DNA from: Lentzea fradiae
GTDB lineage: Bacteria > Actinomycetota > Actinomycetes > Mycobacteriales > Pseudonocardiaceae
NCBI RefSeq assembly: GCF_900100955.1
Contig: NZ_FNCC01000028.1
Coordinates: forward strand, 1 to 37,394
Direction: 5' to 3'
Length of the DNA: 37,394 bases
Shown: positions 33,558 to 37,394 of the stretch, one piece after another
Numbering within the stretch: the first letter of the stretch is position 1
Layout: the number at the start of each line of letters is the position of its first letter
Translations under genes and position numbers: made by a program
The notes under the pieces: generated by a model
What the model was told of the DNA's origin: nothing
Database searches by the model: none
The model's input: only the letters and a program-made list of their open reading frames with translations

Positions 33558-36500
33558 GTGACCCAGGACCAGGTCTACGTCATGCCCGCGTCGCCGGCTC
33601 AGGTCGGGTTGTGGCTGCTCGCCCAGCTCGACCCGGCGTCGACGGCCTACCACGTGCCGGCGGCGGTGCGGTTGAGCGGGCCGGTGGACGCCGACGCGCT
33701 CGCGCGGGCGTTCGACGCGCTCGTGACGCGGCACGAGATCCTGCGGACGACGTTCACGACCGAGGACGACGAGGTCTGCCAGGTCGTGCACCCGCATGCG
33801 CTGGCAGACCTGGAGGTCGTCGACCTCCGCGACGCCCCCTCGTCCTGCCGGGATGCCTGCGCGGAGCAGGCGGCCCGCCCGTTCGACCTGGCGGCGGGGC
33901 CGCTGGTGCTCCCCCGGCTGTACCGGCTCGGCGACGACGACCACGTGCTCTCGCTGCTGATGCACCACATCGTCACCGACGGCTGGTCGTCCGGGATCAT
34001 GGTGCGCGAATTGGCCGCGCTCTACACCGCGCAGCGCTACGGCCTCGGCGACCCGTTGCCGGCCGTCGCCCTGCAGTACGCGGACTTCGCGCTGTGGCAC
34101 CGGGACCTGCTCGCGAGCGGGACCGGCGAGAAGCAGCTGGACCACTGGCGGCGCGAGTTGGCCGGTGACGACGCGGTGCTGAGCCTGCCGACCGATCGCC
34201 CGCGGCCCGCCGACCCGACGTTCGCGGCGGACCGGGTGGACGCGGTGCTCGACCCGGCCGGGCTGCGGACGGCCGCGGCGAGGCACGGCGCCACGCTGTT
34301 CATGGCGGTGCACGCGGCGTTCGCCTCGGTGCTCGCGCACAGCTCCGGCCGCCGCGAGGTCCGGCTCGGCGTGCCCAGCGCCTACCGCGAGCACCCCGGC
34401 ACGCAGGACGTGCTCGGGTTCTTCGCGAACACGCTCGTGGTGCGTACCGAGTGGGACCGCGACCGCACGTTCGCCGACCTACTGACCCAGGTCCGCGACC
34501 GCACCACCACGGCGCTGGCCCACGGCGACGTCCCGCACGGCGAGCTGGCGAGGGCCCTGGGCGGCCCGCTGGTGCAGGCGATGATCGCCATGGACAACGC
34601 CCCGGACACCTTCACCCTCTCCCCTGGTCTCACCGCGTCGCGGTTCGAGGTCCCGCAGGCCACAGCGAAGTACGAGCTGACGCTGTTCGTCCGGGAGACC
34701 GGGAACGTGCTGGAACTGGGGCTCGAGTACAGCACCGAGCTGTTCGACCGGTCGACCGCGCGGACCCTGCTGGACCGCGTCCTCGCGGTGTGCGCGGCGG
34801 ACACCGCGAAGACCCTGGGCGAGATCCACGCGGTGACCGGGCCCGAGCGCGCCCTGCTCGACTCGTGGTCGACGGGCCCCGACGCCGTGCCGGGCGCGCT
34901 CGCCTACGCGCTGTTCGCCGAGCACGCGGCGGCACGTCCAGACGACGTGGCGGTGGTCGACGGACCCCGCGTACTCACCTACCGCGCGCTCGCGGCCGAG
35001 GCGGAACGGATCAGCGCCGTGCTCCCCCGCGGCGGGCTGGTCGGTGTGTCACTGCCCCGGTCCGCGGACCTGGTGGCGGCGCTGCTCGCGGTGTGGCGCG
35101 CCGGGTGCGCGTACCTGCCGCTCGACCCGAGCCTGCCGCCGGCGCGACGTGCGGCGATCGTGGAGGACGCCCGGCCCGCGCTCGTGCTGGGACCGGACGA
35201 GGTGGCGAACGCGACCGGCACCGGCGAGCTCGTTCCCGTCCGGGGCGACGACCTGGCCTACGTGCTCTACACCTCGGGATCGACCGGCCGGCCCAAGGGC
35301 GTGGCCGTCACCCACGCCAACCTGGCCAACTACCTCCGGTTCGCCGCCGCCGAGTACGCCGTGGACGGCCCTCCGGTCGCACCGCTGCACACGACCGTCG
35401 GCTTCGACCTTACGGTCACGAGCCTCTGGGTACCGCTCACCACCGGCGGCGCGGTGCAGGTCGTCGGCGAGGACGCCCCGCTCGACGGGCTCGCCGCGCT
35501 GCTCGGCACCGGCGCGGCGACGCTCGTGAAGCTCACGCCCGCACACCTCGACGCGCTGTGCGACCTGCTGCCCGAAGGCACGCTCGCGCAGTCGCGCGCC
35601 TGTTTCGTCGTCGGCGGTGAGGCGCTGTCCGCGGCACTGGTGCGCCGGTTCCTCGCGATCGCGCCGCACGCCAGGGTGGTCAACGAGTACGGGCCCACCG
35701 AGGCGACCGTCGGGTGCTGCGTCGACAGCGACGTGGCCGGCATCGCCGACCGGCCCACCATGCCGATCGGCGTCCCGATCAACGGGACCACGCTGCGGGT
35801 GCTGGACGACCGGCTCCAGCCGGTGCCCGTGGGCGTGCCCGGTGAGCTGTGCATCAGCGGCGCCGGGGTCGCCCAGGGCTACCTCGGGCAGCCGGAGCTG
35901 ACGGCGCGGTCGTTCGTGACCGACCCCGGCACGGGCGCGCGGACCTACCGCACCGGCGACCTCGTGCGGTACCTGCCCGACGGGCGGCTCGAGTACCTGG
36001 GCCGGGCCGACGAGCAGGTCAAGATCCGCGGCCACCGAGTCGAGCCCGCCGAGGTCGAGGCCGCATTGCGCGCGCTGCCCGACGTCCGCGGTGCCGTGGT
36101 CGTGGCGCGGGAGCACGCCGCGGGCAAGGTGCTCGTGGGGTATGTGGTGACCGGTGCGGACCTGCGGGAGCTGACCGCGGCGCTCACCACCGCGCTGCCC
36201 GCCCACATGGTGCCGTTGCTCGTGGCCGTGGACGAGATCCCGTTGACACCCAACGGGAAGGTCGACCGCGCTGCCCTGCCGGTACCGGCGGCCGAGCACC
36301 GTCCGCACGTCCCTCCCCGTGCGGGCACCGAGACCGCGGTCGCCGAGATCTGGTGCGAGGTGCTCGACGTCGAGGTGGTCGGCCGCGACGACGACTTCTT
36401 CGCGCTGGGCGGGCATTCGCTCGCCGCCAGCCGGGTCGTGGCGAGGTTGCGCGACCGGTGCGGCGTCACGCTGCCGATGCGCGCGCTGTTCGAGGCGACC

Positions 36501-37394
36501 ACGCCGGCGCGGCTCGCGGCCGTCGTGGACCGGGAGTCCGCCGACACCGCCGAGGCCGAAGCGGACGGACCGGCCGACCGGCTGTCGTTCGCCCAGCGCC
36601 GGTTGTGGTTCCTCGACCGGCTGGAGCCCGGCAGCCCGCTCTACAACGTGCCCGCCGCCTTCGTCCTGCGCGGCGAGCTGGACGTCGAGGCGTTGCGCGC
36701 CGCGGCCAACGGCCTCGTCCGGCGGCACGAGGCACTGCGCACGGCGTTCCCGACGGCGGCGGACGGCACCGCCCACGTCGTCGTCACCGGCCACGACGCC
36801 CTCGACCTGCCCGTCGTCGACGTCGCCCCGGAGGAGGTCGAGCAGCGCGCGCTGGCCCAGGCCGCCACGCCGTTCGACCTCGCCGAGGCACCGCTGGTGC
36901 GGCTCGAGCTGCTGCGCACCGGCCGGGACCACGTCCTGCTGGTGACGATGCACCACATCATCTCCGACGGCTGGTCGGTCGGTGTGCTGCTGCGCGACCT
37001 CGCCGAGCTGTACCGGGCCGCGTTGGCACACGAGACGCCGGACCTGCCGGAGCTCACGTCCACCTATGGCGACCACGCGCGCCGCCAGCACCGGCGGTTG
37101 GACCGCGGCGACCTCGACGACCAGCTCGGCTACTGGGCCGAGCGGCTGCGCGGACCGCTGCCGGTGCTCGACCTGCCCTCCGACCGGCCGCGAGGGACCG
37201 GCCCCCGGCCCGGCGGCGAGCTGCTGCGCACCTGGGGCGCCGAGCTCTCCGACCGGCTCGACGCGTTCTCCCGCGAGGCCGGCGCCACGCCGTTCATCAC
37301 CGCGCTCGCGGCGTTCTACGCGTTCCTGCACCGCCACACCGGCCAGCAGGACCTCGTGGTGGGCACGCCCGTCGCGGGCCGCACCCGCGCGAGC
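33558..37394 (+). CDS. NRPS 2: C - A - T - C, cut by the window edge
   Basis: At least 1279 residues, with no stop before the window ends. A condensation domain (about 8-440; MHHIVTDGWS with H136/H137) is followed by an adenylation domain (about 453-900; YTSGSTGRPKG near 571, EYGPTEATVG, TPNGKVDRAAL), a carrier (S954 in GGHSLAAS) and a second condensation domain (from about 1010; HHIISDGWS with H1132/H1133). The hand-read pocket code is D-L-T-K-V-G-E-V-G, close to known asparagine codes (DLTKLGEVGK). Diaminopropionate is an alternative given sbnAB. Both C domains look like the LCL type, so no epimerisation is indicated. The GTG at 33558 lies 24 bases after NRPS1 with a weak ribosome-binding site. 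Confidence 0.92.
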   Translation, partial: MTQDQVYVMPASPAQVGLWLLAQLDPASTAYHVPAAVRLSGPVDADALARAFDALVTRHEILRTTFTTEDDEVCQVVHPHALADLEVVDLRDAPSSCRDACAEQAARPFDLAAGPLVLPRLYRLGDDDHVLSLLMHHIVTDGWSSGIMVRELAALYTAQRYGLGDPLPAVALQYADFALWHRDLLASGTGEKQLDHWRRELAGDDAVLSLPTDRPRPADPTFAADRVDAVLDPAGLRTAAARHGATLFMAVHAAFASVLAHSSGRREVRLGVPSAYREHPGTQDVLGFFANTLVVRTEWDRDRTFADLLTQVRDRTTTALAHGDVPHGELARALGGPLVQAMIAMDNAPDTFTLSPGLTASRFEVPQATAKYELTLFVRETGNVLELGLEYSTELFDRSTARTLLDRVLAVCAADTAKTLGEIHAVTGPERALLDSWSTGPDAVPGALAYALFAEHAAARPDDVAVVDGPRVLTYRALAAEAERISAVLPRGGLVGVSLPRSADLVAALLAVWRAGCAYLPLDPSLPPARRAAIVEDARPALVLGPDEVANATGTGELVPVRGDDLAYVLYTSGSTGRPKGVAVTHANLANYLRFAAAEYAVDGPPVAPLHTTVGFDLTVTSLWVPLTTGGAVQVVGEDAPLDGLAALLGTGAATLVKLTPAHLDALCDLLPEGTLAQSRACFVVGGEALSAALVRRFLAIAPHARVVNEYGPTEATVGCCVDSDVAGIADRPTMPIGVPINGTTLRVLDDRLQPVPVGVPGELCISGAGVAQGYLGQPELTARSFVTDPGTGARTYRTGDLVRYLPDGRLEYLGRADEQVKIRGHRVEPAEVEAALRALPDVRGAVVVAREHAAGKVLVGYVVTGADLRELTAALTTALPAHMVPLLVAVDEIPLTPNGKVDRAALPVPAAEHRPHVPPRAGTETAVAEIWCEVLDVEVVGRDDDFFALGGHSLAASRVVARLRDRCGVTLPMRALFEATTPARLAAVVDRESADTAEAEADGPADRLSFAQRRLWFLDRLEPGSPLYNVPAAFVLRGELDVEALRAAANGLVRRHEALRTAFPTAADGTAHVVVTGHDALDLPVVDVAPEEVEQRALAQAATPFDLAEAPLVRLELLRTGRDHVLLVTMHHIISDGWSVGVLLRDLAELYRAALAHETPDLPELTSTYGDHARRQHRRLDRGDLDDQLGYWAERLRGPLPVLDLPSDRPRGTGPRPGGELLRTWGAELSDRLDAFSREAGATPFITALAAFYAFLHRHTGQQDLVVGTPVAGRTRAS

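Noticed and set aside
35049..37337. 762-codon minus-strand open frame across NRPS 2
   Set aside because: It is antisense to clear A, T and C domains; composition is typical of a shadow frame.

Overview
The window is very GC-rich, with GTG/TTG starts and long chains of genes overlapping by 1-4 bases. Gene content (respiratory nitrate reductase with a DosR-type stress set, MbtH-dependent NRPS with a fatty acyl-AMP ligase, IS3 transposases) points to a filamentous actinomycete, perhaps a Streptomyces or Pseudonocardiaceae relative. No rRNA, tRNA or CRISPR array was seen. The genus cannot be fixed from the sequence alone.

Region 1 (1-16.4 kb) is an oxygen-limitation and dormancy island. It starts with the 3' end of acetate kinase. 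Facing it is a leftward set: a DUF4389 membrane protein, a frameshifted single-domain universal stress protein (USP), an OsmC-like protein, a CBS-BON protein and a two-domain USP. Rightward genes follow: a small membrane protein, a NarK-type nitrate/nitrite transporter, narGHJI, a small cupin, pyruvate formate-lyase and its activase. Together these would allow nitrate respiration plus non-oxidative pyruvate cleavage, with acetyl-CoA leading to acetate and ATP through AckA. Five intergenic palindromes sharing the half-site (A/G)GGACC, with a four-base centre as in DosR/DevR boxes, suggest one hypoxia regulon. The clearest is a perfect 24-bp palindrome in front of pflB.

Region 2 (16.4-18.4 kb) is a recombination scar. 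A gene that begins with a good ribosome-binding site just after pflA is cut after 11 codons by a complete IS3-family element. Next to it lies a broken orfA of a second IS3-type element with no orfB, then about 300 bases without a convincing gene.

Region 3 (18.4-37.4 kb, continuing past the window) is part of a nonribosomal lipopeptide cluster. It holds a lysine-2,3-aminomutase-like radical SAM enzyme, the SbnA/SbnB pair for L-2,3-diaminopropionate (Dap), an MbtH protein, a B12-binding radical SAM protein, a membrane M28 peptidase, a fused ABC exporter, an NRPS with order FAAL-T-C-A-T-T, and a second NRPS with C-A-T-C and cut by the window edge. From sbnA to the first NRPS all genes overlap or nearly touch, so they probably form one operon. 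My reading of the adenylation pockets is valine-like for module 1 and asparagine-like for module 2. Dap and a beta-amino acid are therefore probably used by genes to the right of the window, unless the second pocket takes Dap. The mix of two unusual amino-acid supply routes, a B12 radical SAM enzyme and a membrane peptidase beside the exporter does not match a pathway I recognise. It is the best candidate here for an undescribed system.
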